A stretch of 64,000 nt of DNA from Shimia_B sp038525525 (lineage in GTDB: Bacteria > Pseudomonadota > Alphaproteobacteria > Rhodobacterales > Rhodobacteraceae), in contig JBCBHO010000002.1 of assembly GCA_038525525.1 (NCBI GenBank), forward strand, positions 124,001 to 188,000. Direction: 5' to 3'. Every line of letters starts with the position of its first letter. Position 1 is the stretch's first letter. The position numbers were made by a program, and so were the translations under genes. Of the stretch, positions 51,129-59,069 are shown piece by piece. The notes beneath the pieces are model-generated. The model worked only from the letters and a program-made list of their open reading frames with translations. It was not told where the DNA came from and did not search any database.

Positions 51129-51848
51129 CTAGACGGAGACGGCGGCGAGAAGCGCCGCGCGTTCGATCTCCGCCTTCTTGCCCGCGAGCTTCACCGCACC
51201 CCGCTCCAGCACGACGAAGCGGTCTCCCAGCCGGTAAGCGAAATCGAAATACTGCTCCACGAGGATGATGGCCATGTCGCCCCGCCCCCTCAGGGTGGCG
51301 ATGACCTCGCCGATCTGCGCGATGATGTTGGGCTGGATGCCCTCGGTGGGCTCGTCGAGCAGAAGAAGGCGTGGCCGCGTGATGAGTGCGCGCGCGATAG
51401 CCAGTTGCTGCTGCTGCCCGCCCGAGAGATCGCCGCCGCGGCGGCCGAGGAAGTCCTTCAGGATCGGGAAGAGCTCGAAGATCGCCTCCGGGATGCGATG
51501 CTCGGATCGCGGCAGGCAGGCAAAGCCCGTCTCGAGATTTTCGCGCACAGTGAGAAACGGGAAGATCTCGCGCCCCTGCGGGACATAGGCCACGCCGTCC
51601 TTGGCCAGCCCATGGGCCGTGGCGCGTCCGATCTCCTTGCCGCCCAGCCGATACGACCCGCCAGAGCGCGCGTGACTGCCGGAGAGGGCCTTGAGGAGCG
51701 AGGTCTTGCCCACGCCGTTCGTGCCCATCACGCAGGTCACCTCCCCTAGCCGCGCCTCGAGCGAGACACCGTTGAGGATCTGGCTGCCACCGTAATGGAG
51801 CGTGAGGCCGCTGGCCTCGGCGAAGGCGGTGTTGAGGCTACCGTCCAA
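51129..51848 (-). CDS. urtE: Urea ABC transporter ATPase UrtE
   Basis: A 239-aa ATPase of the LivF class. Walker A GTNGVGKTSLL, signature DLSGGQQQQL, Walker B LLLLDEPTEGIQP and the late VEQYFDFAYRLGD are typical of UrtE. The start is read as TTG at 51848, with AGAGGTG five bases upstream, overlapping the urtD stop by 11 bases; no ATG lies before the nucleotide-binding strands. It pairs with UrtD to energise the UrtBC permease. Confidence 0.9.
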   Translation of the reverse strand: MDGSLNTAFAEASGLTLHYGGSQILNGVSLEARLGEVTCVMGTNGVGKTSLLKALSGSHARSGGSYRLGGKEIGRATAHGLAKDGVAYVPQGREIFPFLTVRENLETGFACLPRSEHRIPEAIFELFPILKDFLGRRGGDLSGGQQQQLAIARALITRPRLLLLDEPTEGIQPNIIAQIGEVIATLRGRGDMAIILVEQYFDFAYRLGDRFVVLERGAVKLAGKKAEIERAALLAAVSV

Positions 51849-52578
51849 GATACACCTCTATGACCTTCTCGTTGGCCGTCACATGATCGAGCGAGCCCTC
51901 GGCGAGCACAGCGCCTTCATGGAGCACCGTCACCTTGCAGTTCAGCCGCCGGACGAACTCCATGTCATGCTCGACGACGACGACCGCGCGCGTCTTGGCG
52001 GCATTCACCAGAAGCTCTGTCGTGTGCTCCCGCTCGGCGGGCGTCATCCCCGCGGCGGGCTCGTCCACGAGGAGGAGCTTCGGGTCCTGCGCGAGGAGCA
52101 TCCCGATCTCCAGCCACTGCTTTTGCCCGTGGGACAGCTCGCCCGCCTTGCGATGGATGGCGGGCGCGAGCCCGATCTCTTCGGCGAGCTCCGCCACCCG
52201 CGCCTCATCGCCCGAAGTCGGGCGGAACCGGAGCACCGCGAACGGACCACGGGCCTTCTTCAGCGCGAGAAAGAGATTGGCGGAGACGGTCTGATCTTCG
52301 AAGACGGTGGGCCGCTGGAATTTGCGCCCCACGCCCTCCTGCGCGATGCGGCTCTCGGAGAGCTTGAGGAGCGACAGGGATTTTTCGCCGTAGAGAACCG
52401 TGCCCGCGTCGGGCCTCGTCTTGCCGGTGATGATATCCATGAAGGTCGTCTTGCCCGCCCCGTTGGGCCCGATCACCGCGCGCAGCTCCGCCGCGCCGAT
52501 GTTGAAAGACAGGTTGTTGATGGCCTTGAACCCGTCGAAGGAGACGGAAACGCCGTTGACCTCGAGAAGTTGGCTCAT
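51838..52578 (-). CDS. urtD: Urea ABC transporter ATPase UrtD
   Basis: A 246-aa ATPase of the LivG class. NNLSFNIGAAELRAVIGPNG leads into Walker A GPNGAGKTTFMDIITGKTRP. The signature is ELSHGQKQWLEIGM, with SHG in place of SGG as is usual for UrtD, followed by LLVDEPAAGMTPAE and VVVEHDMEFVRRL. It follows urtC after an 87-bp gap that contains a dispersed palindrome (52591-52652). Confidence 0.92.
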   Translation of the reverse strand: MSQLLEVNGVSVSFDGFKAINNLSFNIGAAELRAVIGPNGAGKTTFMDIITGKTRPDAGTVLYGEKSLSLLKLSESRIAQEGVGRKFQRPTVFEDQTVSANLFLALKKARGPFAVLRFRPTSGDEARVAELAEEIGLAPAIHRKAGELSHGQKQWLEIGMLLAQDPKLLLVDEPAAGMTPAEREHTTELLVNAAKTRAVVVVEHDMEFVRRLNCKVTVLHEGAVLAEGSLDHVTANEKVIEVYLGR

Positions 52579-52590
52579 CCTACCAGACCC

Positions 52591-52652
52591 GTCCCGGGCT
52601 TGACCCGGGACCTCTGTCTTCGACCATGGGGCCCCGGGTCAGGCCCGGGGCG
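52591..52652. repeat. Intergenic palindrome related to 12821-12886, between urtC and urtD
   Basis: GTCCCGGGCTTGACCCGGGA (52591-52610) faces GGGGCCCCGGGTCAGGCCCG and following bases (52628-52652) as an imperfect inverted repeat of about 23 bp with a loop of about 15 bases. The right half shares CCCCGGGTCAGGCCCGGGGC with the repeat at 12862-12886. Same dispersed family; here it sits inside an operon, so it must allow read-through. Confidence 0.65.
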
Positions 52653-52665
52653 TGAAGCGCCTGCG

Positions 52666-53925
52666 TCATGTCTCAGCCTCTTTCTCGCGGAGCGCGCCCT
52701 GGTCGGGGCCGAGATCCGCGCCGTGGCGGTCTGGGCTCTTCCGCTCCGCAAGGAGGTCGATGAGGCCGCCGATGCCCTTTGGCGCGAAGAGCGTGACCGC
52801 CACGAAGGAGAGGCCCAGCAGCACGGTCCACCAATTCACCCACTCTATGGTGTAGAACCCGAGGTCGATGTCGGGCGCCTGCCCGCCCGTGAACCACGTG
52901 GACAGAAGCGAGACAAAGGCCGCACCGATGACCGCGCCGTAGAGCCGACCCCGGCCGCCGATGGCCACCCAGACCGCGAGGTAGATCGAGGCGATGGGCG
53001 CGATCTCCGCCGGGTTGATGATCCCGGCCTGCGGGTAGTAGAGCGCGCCGGCGACGCCGGCGAGCATGGCAGTGACCGTGAAGATGAAGAGCTTGTAGCC
53101 TTCCACCGAGTAGCCGAGGAAGCGCACGCGCGCTTCGTCGTCCCGGATCGCCCGCAGAACGGACCCGAAGGCCCCCGAGACGATCCAGGTGCTCAAGAGA
53201 TAGCCCGCGCCCAGTGCCAGCGCCGAGCCCCAGAAGAACCAGATCGACACCGTCGCCTGTGGGACCTGATCGAGCCCCGGCAGGTTCTGCAGGCCCGAAA
53301 GGCCGTTATTGCCGCGCAGGCCGCTGTCATTCTGGAAGAGGTAGAGCGAGAGCGCCAGCGTCATCGCCTGCATGAGGATCGAGAGGTAGACGCCCGTGAC
53401 CCGGCTCCGGAAGGCCAGCCAGCCGAAGACAAGCGCGAGGAGGCCCGGGACAAGGACGACGAAGGCCACTTGCAGCGGGAAGGAATGGGCGAAGGCCCAG
53501 ATCGGCGGGAATTCGGAGGCGCCCACGACCCCGAAGATCTGCGCGGCGATGCCGTCCGATATCTCCTGCGGTGTCGGCGGGAGCGGTGCGGCCGCGAGGC
53601 TTTCGCGCACGATGATCTCCGTGCGCGCATACATGAGCCACATGCCGATGGCGTAGCCGCCGATCCCGAAGAAGGCCATGTGCCCCAGCGAGAGGATGCC
53701 CGTGTAGCCCCAGACGAGGTCCATCGCGAGGGCCACGAGACACAGGCAAAGCGTCTTGCCCAGCGTTTTCACGAAGGAGGTAGAGATGAGGCCAAGACCC
53801 ATCCCCTCGGAGAGCAGAGTCACACCCAGCGTGAAGAGAGCCAGAAGCGCCAGGAAAATCAGCAGGGAGGGATGGCGCGCCACGAAGGGCCTCCGGCGCG
53901 GCAGCCCGAGTGCGACGTCAGACAT
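52666..53925 (-). CDS. urtC: Urea ABC transporter permease UrtC
   Basis: A 419-aa permease of the LivM class with about ten helices. LALAMDLVWGYTGILSLGH and GNNGLSGLQNLPG are family segments; VLRAIRDDEARVRFLGYSVE is the coupling loop. The ATG at 53925 (MSDVALGLPRRRPFVARHPS) is preferred, with GCAGGTGCGGT upstream; the longer frame would begin inside the AT-rich twin palindrome. Confidence 0.92.
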   Translation of the reverse strand: MSDVALGLPRRRPFVARHPSLLIFLALLALFTLGVTLLSEGMGLGLISTSFVKTLGKTLCLCLVALAMDLVWGYTGILSLGHMAFFGIGGYAIGMWLMYARTEIIVRESLAAAPLPPTPQEISDGIAAQIFGVVGASEFPPIWAFAHSFPLQVAFVVLVPGLLALVFGWLAFRSRVTGVYLSILMQAMTLALSLYLFQNDSGLRGNNGLSGLQNLPGLDQVPQATVSIWFFWGSALALGAGYLLSTWIVSGAFGSVLRAIRDDEARVRFLGYSVEGYKLFIFTVTAMLAGVAGALYYPQAGIINPAEIAPIASIYLAVWVAIGGRGRLYGAVIGAAFVSLLSTWFTGGQAPDIDLGFYTIEWVNWWTVLLGLSFVAVTLFAPKGIGGLIDLLAERKSPDRHGADLGPDQGALREKEAET

Positions 53926-53950
53926 ACCGCACCTGCCCGACCGCCGCGCG

Positions 53951-53996
53951 AAGACTTTTCCCAAAAGTCTTGGCAAATTCCTTTCCAAGGAATTTG
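53951..53996. repeat. Twin AT-rich palindromes between urtB and urtC
   Basis: Two perfect hairpins lie side by side, each with a 3-base loop: AAGACTTTT-CCC-AAAAGTCTT (53951-53971) and CAAATTCCTT-TCC-AAGGAATTTG (53974-53996). Their low GC contrasts with the surroundings. They look like a mobile REP-type intergenic unit; in RNA the pair would form two stable short stems between urtB and urtC. Confidence 0.75.
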
Positions 53997-54012
53997 GGAG
54001 CAGCGGCGAGCC

Positions 54013-55947
54013 TCATGCCTCTGCCGCCCGGCCCTTGAGCGCGATGATCCCGCGGGGTCTGAACTGGATGAAGAGGATGATGAAGAGGATCATGTAGGTC
54101 TGTGCGGCGAGCGTGTTCGACGGGTTGAGCCACTCGATGCCCTTCTGCAGCGTGCCCACCATGGTGGCGCCCAGCAGCGTGCCCCAGATGTTGCCCACGC
54201 CGCCCACGACGACGGTCATGAAGCTTTGGACGATGTAATCGGCCCCCATCTCCGACGTGACCTTGGCATAGAGCCCGATGGCCACGCCCGCGATGCCCGC
54301 GATGCCCGAGCCGAAGCCGAAGGTGAGCATGTTGATGCGGTCCGGGTTGATGCCCATGGAGGCGGCCATCCGCGGGTTTTGCGTGACGGCGCGCACCTCG
54401 AGGCCGAGCCGCGTGCGGTTCATCACGAAGAGGAAGAGCGCGAGGAACAGCAGCGCAAGGACGAAGATCGCGATGCGGATGTAGCTGATCGAGACGACAT
54501 CGTTGAGCACCCAGCTCCCATCGAGCCATCCCGGCGCTGTGAGCGGCCGCGCCTGCGTGCCGAAGATGTTCTTGGCCAACTGTTGCAGCGCGATGGAGAT
54601 GCCGAAGGTGGCGAGCAGCGTCTCGAGCGGGCGGTGGTAGAGCCAGCGGATCACGAGGCGCTCCATGGCCACGCCCGCGCCGAAGGTGACGGCGAAGGCC
54701 AGCGGGATCGCGACGAGGATGGAGAGCGTGTAGTCGGGCACGAACAGCTGCACGACATAGCCCGTATAGGCGCCCATCATGATGAACTCGCCATGGGCCA
54801 TGTTGATGACCCCCATGACGCCGAAGGTGATGGCGAGCCCGATGGCCGCGAGGAAATAGATCGAGGCGAGCGAGAGCGCGTCGAGCCCGAGATCGAGCCC
54901 CTGGTTGAGCGCCACCTTCGTCTCGATACCCGCGAGGACGCGCTCGGCGGCCTCGGCCACCTCGAGCGGCGCGCCGATGAAGCTCTCGTAGAAGACGAAG
55001 GAGCGCAGGAGGCTCTCGGCCTCCGCGTCGGTGATGAGCGCGTCTGCGAGACCCGCCTCCACGAGGCGCGCATAGGTGGCGGCGCGGGCGTCGTCGGTGT
55101 CGAGGCTCGCGACCGCGATGCCCTGCACGGCGCCGCCGTCGATATTGGCAATGAGCGCGTCGCGGATCGCGTCCGCCCCCGGGCGCGCGGGCGCGAGGCC
55201 CTCGGCCACGAGGCGCGCATAGGCGTCCGCTTCCGAGATGTCGCGGCCGAGCACGAGTGGCGTGGCGTCCGTGCTCTCGGCCACCTCGATGCGCGTCTCC
55301 ACGAGCGGGTTGAGCGCGGCGCGCACGTCAACGGCAAGATCGCCCGCAAAGCTTTCGATGGCCGCGATGCGGGCCGTGTCATCCTCGTCGAAGGCGATGG
55401 TGAGGAGCCGTTCCAGCCGGTCCATCCGCGCGGCAAGCGCCGGGTCTTCCTCGCGGTCTTTCACGGCCCGAAGTGCGCCCAGATGCGCGACCTCCGCGTT
55501 GCGTTCGATCGCATCGAGCGCGTCACGGCGCGCGGCCATCTCCGGATCGCGCAGCTGGAATTGCACGAGCGCCGCGCCGATCAGGCCGCGGATCCCCGAA
55601 TTCGGCTTCAATTGCTTGTAGTCGCCCTTGGGGGCGGTGCCGATCTCGGCGCCCCCGGCCACGTCGAAAAGCACGAGCGTCCGGTCGGGCCCCTCCTCGG
55701 CGAAGACGAAGAGGCCCGTCTCCACTTCAAACCACATCTCGCGCGCCTGCCAGCGCTCAAGCACCACGCGCGCCTCAGCGAGGCCGCTTTCGGCAAGCGC
55801 GTCGATTGCGGGCTGGATCGTGCGGCGGGAGCTCTTCTGGATGATCTCGCCATGCTCCTGGAGCACGGTCTGGATCGGCGCATCCATGTCTTGCGCGTGG
55901 GCTGCCCCGGCCCAGAGCAGGGCGATGATCAGGAAACGTCGCAGCAT
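54013..55947 (-). CDS. urtB: Urea ABC transporter permease UrtB with large N-terminal domain
   Basis: A 644-aa protein. A signal-like helix (MLRRFLIIALLWAGAAHA) is followed by a soluble, mostly helical domain of about 320 residues, Ala/Glu/Arg-rich and with HEAT-like character (LEAIERNAE-like and DTARIAAIESFA segments), presumably periplasmic. From about residue 350 the LivH-type permease begins, with about eight helices: ITFGVMGVINMAHGEFIMMG, FGISIALQQLAKNIFG and RMAASMGINPDRINML. The N-terminal domain is known in UrtB homologues, but its function is not settled. It follows urtA after a 98-bp gap with two hairpins. Confidence 0.93.
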   Translation of the reverse strand: MLRRFLIIALLWAGAAHAQDMDAPIQTVLQEHGEIIQKSSRRTIQPAIDALAESGLAEARVVLERWQAREMWFEVETGLFVFAEEGPDRTLVLFDVAGGAEIGTAPKGDYKQLKPNSGIRGLIGAALVQFQLRDPEMAARRDALDAIERNAEVAHLGALRAVKDREEDPALAARMDRLERLLTIAFDEDDTARIAAIESFAGDLAVDVRAALNPLVETRIEVAESTDATPLVLGRDISEADAYARLVAEGLAPARPGADAIRDALIANIDGGAVQGIAVASLDTDDARAATYARLVEAGLADALITDAEAESLLRSFVFYESFIGAPLEVAEAAERVLAGIETKVALNQGLDLGLDALSLASIYFLAAIGLAITFGVMGVINMAHGEFIMMGAYTGYVVQLFVPDYTLSILVAIPLAFAVTFGAGVAMERLVIRWLYHRPLETLLATFGISIALQQLAKNIFGTQARPLTAPGWLDGSWVLNDVVSISYIRIAIFVLALLFLALFLFVMNRTRLGLEVRAVTQNPRMAASMGINPDRINMLTFGFGSGIAGIAGVAIGLYAKVTSEMGADYIVQSFMTVVVGGVGNIWGTLLGATMVGTLQKGIEWLNPSNTLAAQTYMILFIILFIQFRPRGIIALKGRAAEA

Positions 55948-55993
55948 GGAATCCTCGGCAGCACGGTGCGGTGCACACGCACCCTACAGGTCA

Positions 55994-56041
55994 GGTCGGG
56001 ACGGCACGCGCCCCGACCGTTGGGTGGGGTCTGACCCCACC
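55994..56041. terminator. Two hairpins between urtA and urtB
   Basis: GGTCGGG/CCCGACC (55994-56000 with 56012-56018) and GGTGGGGTC-T-GACCCCACC (56023-56041) lie between the urtA stop and the urtB start. They are candidates for partial termination or 3' protection, giving more UrtA than permease. Confidence 0.6.
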
Positions 56042-56045
56042 AAGC

Positions 56046-57323
56046 TCAGTAGTTGGACTGGATCTGCACGCAGGTCTCGGTCTCGGTGTTGAACATCCCG
56101 CAACCAAGCTCCTGCCAGTCGGAGACGAGAACCGCGCTCTCGGGCAGGTAATCCGTCCAGGCATCGCCGGGGACGACATCGGTCTCGGAGATGATGTCGA
56201 ACTGGCCGTCCTCCTGAATCTCGCCGATCAGCACGGGCTTGGCGAGGTGATGGTTGGGCAGCATCACGGCCGTGCCGCCCGTCAGGTTCGGGAACTCCTG
56301 CCCGTACATGGCAGCGCGCACGGCATCGACATCCGTCGTGCCCGCCTCGGTGACTGCGTTCACCCACATGTTGAAGCCGATATAGTGGGCCTCCATTGGA
56401 TCGTTCGTCACCCGCTCTTCGCCCATGCGCGCCTTCCAAGAGGCGACCCACTCTTCGTTGGCCTCGGTGTCGGCGGACTGGAAGTAGTTCCACGCGGCGA
56501 GGTGACCGACGAGGTTCGTCGTGTCGAGGCCCGAAAGCTCTTCCTCACCCACCGAGAACGCGACGACGGGGATGTCGTCGGCAGAGATGCCAGCGGCCGC
56601 CAGCTCCTTGTAGAAGCCGATATTGGCGTCGCCATTGATGGTCGAGATCACGCCCACCTTCTTGCCGTCCGCACCCAGCGCCACGACGTCGGCCACGATG
56701 GAGGACCAGTCGGAATGCCCAAAGGGCGTGTAGTTCACGAAGATGTCTTCGCTCGCGATGCCCGCGTCCTGCAGATAGGCCTCGAGGATGTTGTTCGTGG
56801 TGCGCGGATAGACGTAGTCGGTGCCGAGCAGTGCGAACTTCTCCACCTCGAGCTCTTCAAGGAAGTAGTCGGTGGCCGGGATCGCCTGCTGGTTGGGCGC
56901 CGCGCCGGTGTAGAAGACGTTCTTGGAGCTCTCCTCGCCCTCGTACTGCACGGGGTAGAAGAGGAGGCCGTTGAGTTCCTCGATCACGGGCAGCACGGAC
57001 TTCCGGCTCACCGAAGTCCAGTTGCCGAAGATCACGTCGACATCGTGCACCGTGAGCAGCTCACGCGCCTTTTCAGCGAAGAGCGGCCAGTCAGAGGCCG
57101 GGTCCACAACAACCGCCTCGATCTGGCAGTCGAGCACGCCGCCCTGCTCGTTCTGGATCTCGATGAGCATTTCCATCGTGTCCTTGAGCGTCGTCTCCGA
57201 GATCGCCATCGTGCCGGACAGCGAGTGCAGCACGCCCACCTTAACCGGGTCATCGCAGGCATAGGCCGCGCCCGCGCTCAAAAGCAGCGCGGCAGCGGTC
57301 GTGCTCATAAGAGATTTGTTCAT
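56046..57323 (-). CDS. urtA: Urea ABC transporter substrate-binding protein UrtA
   Basis: A 425-aa periplasmic binding protein. The ATG at 57323 follows AAAGGAGAGAAATTC and yields a signal peptide (MNKSLMSTTAAALLLSAGAA) ending near AYA. DPVKVGVLHSLSGTMAISET, NWTSVSRKSVLPVIEE, LFYPVQYEGEESSKNVFYTG and LLGTDYVYPRTTNNI are strongly conserved in UrtA and separate it from amidase-operon AmiC and branched-chain amino acid binders. It is the first gene of urtABCDE, next to purine-degradation genes that yield urea. Confidence 0.95.
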   Translation of the reverse strand: MNKSLMSTTAAALLLSAGAAYACDDPVKVGVLHSLSGTMAISETTLKDTMEMLIEIQNEQGGVLDCQIEAVVVDPASDWPLFAEKARELLTVHDVDVIFGNWTSVSRKSVLPVIEELNGLLFYPVQYEGEESSKNVFYTGAAPNQQAIPATDYFLEELEVEKFALLGTDYVYPRTTNNILEAYLQDAGIASEDIFVNYTPFGHSDWSSIVADVVALGADGKKVGVISTINGDANIGFYKELAAAGISADDIPVVAFSVGEEELSGLDTTNLVGHLAAWNYFQSADTEANEEWVASWKARMGEERVTNDPMEAHYIGFNMWVNAVTEAGTTDVDAVRAAMYGQEFPNLTGGTAVMLPNHHLAKPVLIGEIQEDGQFDIISETDVVPGDAWTDYLPESAVLVSDWQELGCGMFNTETETCVQIQSNY

Positions 57324-57759
57324 GAATTTCTCTCCTTTGCGCGTGGAGAGGCTTGAGCAATCAACAGTCATCGCCCACATACCGCTCACGCAGATTGTTG
57401 CGTCGTGCGAAGGTGTTCAGTTTCCTAGGCCGAGGCCTTCGCACGCTCATTGTCTGTCGGCTTGGGTCTCCCCCCGTGGGCCGCGCGCCTTGTTTGCGAG
57501 CCCGATTGCGTCGATTGAAGTCAATTCAGCGGCGTTTCGCGAAAAGGCCGGCCCATCCGCACAAATTTTCGCCGGGAACCTAGCATTCGCTCAAAACGTG
57601 TGCGCTCAACAATTCTCAAGCGCGCGCAAGGCTTCTTCGTCCTGCCCAAGGAATGAGCAGCGCGCCCGGCGCGCCCCCCGCATGTCAGCGCCGAGGAATC
57701 GCTCTGGCCCGCCTGCGCGGGGCGAGGCATGGTGCGTGGAAGGGAAAAAGAGGACAGCG
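57324..57759. other. 436-bp divergent control region between urtA and ureidoglycine aminohydrolase
   Basis: No gene found. It should hold the promoters of both urtA (leftward) and the gene at 57760 (rightward). Two dyads stand out: GTGCGAAGG (57405-57413) with CCTTCGCAC (57436-57444), perfect 9-bp arms around 22 bases; and ATTGA-AG-TCAAT (57514-57525). Both could bind a shared regulator of urea/purine nitrogen use. I see no sigma-54 TGGCAC-N5-TTGC element. Confidence 0.45.
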
Positions 57760-58581
57760 ATGACAGCCAACTACTACGCGCCGCAGGGCGGGCATCCGGG
57801 GCAGGAAGAGCTGCTGACCGGGCGCGCGGTCTTCACCGAAGCCTACGCGGTAATCCCGCGCGGGACGATGCGGGACATCGTGACGAGCGCCCTGCCCCAT
57901 TGGGAGGCCACGCGCGCCTGGGTGCTGGCGCGGCCCCTCTCGGGCTTTGCCGAGACCTTCTCGCAATCGATCCTCGAAGTGGCGCCGGGCGGGGGCTCCG
58001 CGCGCCCCGAGCTCGATCCGGGCGCGGAGGCGGTGCTCTTCGTGCTCGGGGGCGAGGGCCAGCTGACGCTCCACGGCACGGACCACGCGCTCGGCGCGGG
58101 CAGCTACGCCTACCTGCCGCCGGGCGCGGACTGGGCGCTGCAGAACACGGGCGACACGGCGCTCAGCTTCCACTGGATCCGCAAGCTCTACGAGGCGGTC
58201 GACGGGATCGACGCGCCCGAGGGCTTTGTCACCTCGGACGCCGCCGTCACACCCACGCCCATGCCGGGGACGGAGGGCCGCTGGGCCACCTCCCGCTTCG
58301 TGGAGCCGGGCGACCTGCGCCATGACATGCACGTCAATATCGTCACCTTCGCGCCGGGCGCCGTGATCCCTTTCGCGGAGACGCACGTGATGGAGCACGG
58401 GCTCTACGTGCTCGAGGGCAAGGCCGTCTACCGGCTCAATCAGGATTGGGTCGAGGTGGAGGCAGGCGATTTCCTCTGGCTCCGTGCCTTCTGCCCGCAG
58501 GCCTGCTATGCCGGGGGTCCCGGGAATTTCCGCTATCTGCTCTACAAGGACGTCAACCGTCACCCGCGGCTGAGGCCCTAG
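57760..58581 (+). CDS. allE: (S)-ureidoglycine aminohydrolase
   Basis: A 273-aa bicupin that converts (S)-ureidoglycine to (S)-ureidoglycolate and ammonia, a manganese-dependent step. The N-terminus MTANYYAPQGGHPGQEELL, RAVFTEAYAVIPRGTMRDIV, EVAPGGGS, PLSGFAETFSQSIL and YAYLPPG in the first cupin match YlbA/AllE. ETHVMEHGLYVLEGKAVYRL and DFLWLRAFCPQACYAGG in the second cupin do too. AAAAAGAGGACAGCG precedes the ATG at 57760. It is convergent with allA, whose product is the next enzyme; the stops share CTAG at 58578-58581. Confidence 0.93.
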   Translation: MTANYYAPQGGHPGQEELLTGRAVFTEAYAVIPRGTMRDIVTSALPHWEATRAWVLARPLSGFAETFSQSILEVAPGGGSARPELDPGAEAVLFVLGGEGQLTLHGTDHALGAGSYAYLPPGADWALQNTGDTALSFHWIRKLYEAVDGIDAPEGFVTSDAAVTPTPMPGTEGRWATSRFVEPGDLRHDMHVNIVTFAPGAVIPFAETHVMEHGLYVLEGKAVYRLNQDWVEVEAGDFLWLRAFCPQACYAGGPGNFRYLLYKDVNRHPRLRP

Positions 58582-59069
58582 GCCACTTTGTAAGGCGTCT
58601 CGAACCAGTGCTCCTCGAGATTGGCACCCGGTCCGATCCGGTCGATCACCGCGAAAAGCCCCGGCGCCGCGAGCGGGGTCAGGACCCCGTGCCACGTCCC
58701 GCGGTGAAAATTGATCGCCTGCCCGGGCGCGGTGCGGAACGCGCGCGGCGCGCCGGGTCGGCCCGCATCATCGGGGGCCACGACGACGAGAAACGCGTCC
58801 ATGCTCATCGGCACGAAGCATTGGCTGCCCGCGGGGTGCCGCTCCACCATCTCGAGCTTGAGCGGCACCGCGCGCGGCTCCGCCTGAAAGAGGCTCACCC
58901 CGGCCCGCCCGTCGCTGAAATCGAGCGCGGCGCGATCATGGAAGCGCCCGCACAGACCTTGGTTAATGATCTTGTCCGGCGCGCCCGAGGTGTCGAGCAC
59001 GTCGCCGAAGGGGGCGAAGGCCTCCGCCGTCAGCGGCTCGATCGCGATCGTGCTCCCCGGCGCGCTCAC
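58578..59069 (-). CDS. allA: Ureidoglycolate lyase AllA
   Basis: A 163-aa cupin-type ureidoglycolate lyase, splitting ureidoglycolate to glyoxylate and urea. TIAIEPLTAEAFAPFGDVLD at the N-terminus, VERHPAGSQCFVPM, and NFHRGTWHGVLTPL are diagnostic. It starts with GTG at 59069, overlapping the puuE-uraD stop (GTGA). Urea would be released directly into a cell that also has the urtABCDE importer. Confidence 0.93.
   Translation of the reverse strand: MSAPGSTIAIEPLTAEAFAPFGDVLDTSGAPDKIINQGLCGRFHDRAALDFSDGRAGVSLFQAEPRAVPLKLEMVERHPAGSQCFVPMSMDAFLVVVAPDDAGRPGAPRAFRTAPGQAINFHRGTWHGVLTPLAAPGLFAVIDRIGPGANLEEHWFETPYKVA

Noticed and set aside
51802..56034. A 1410-codon open frame on the plus strand opposite urtB-urtD
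   Set aside because: It is antisense to well-recognised urt genes. Its translation is Arg/Asp/Glu/His-rich with no domain, and long antisense frames arise from third-position GC bias.
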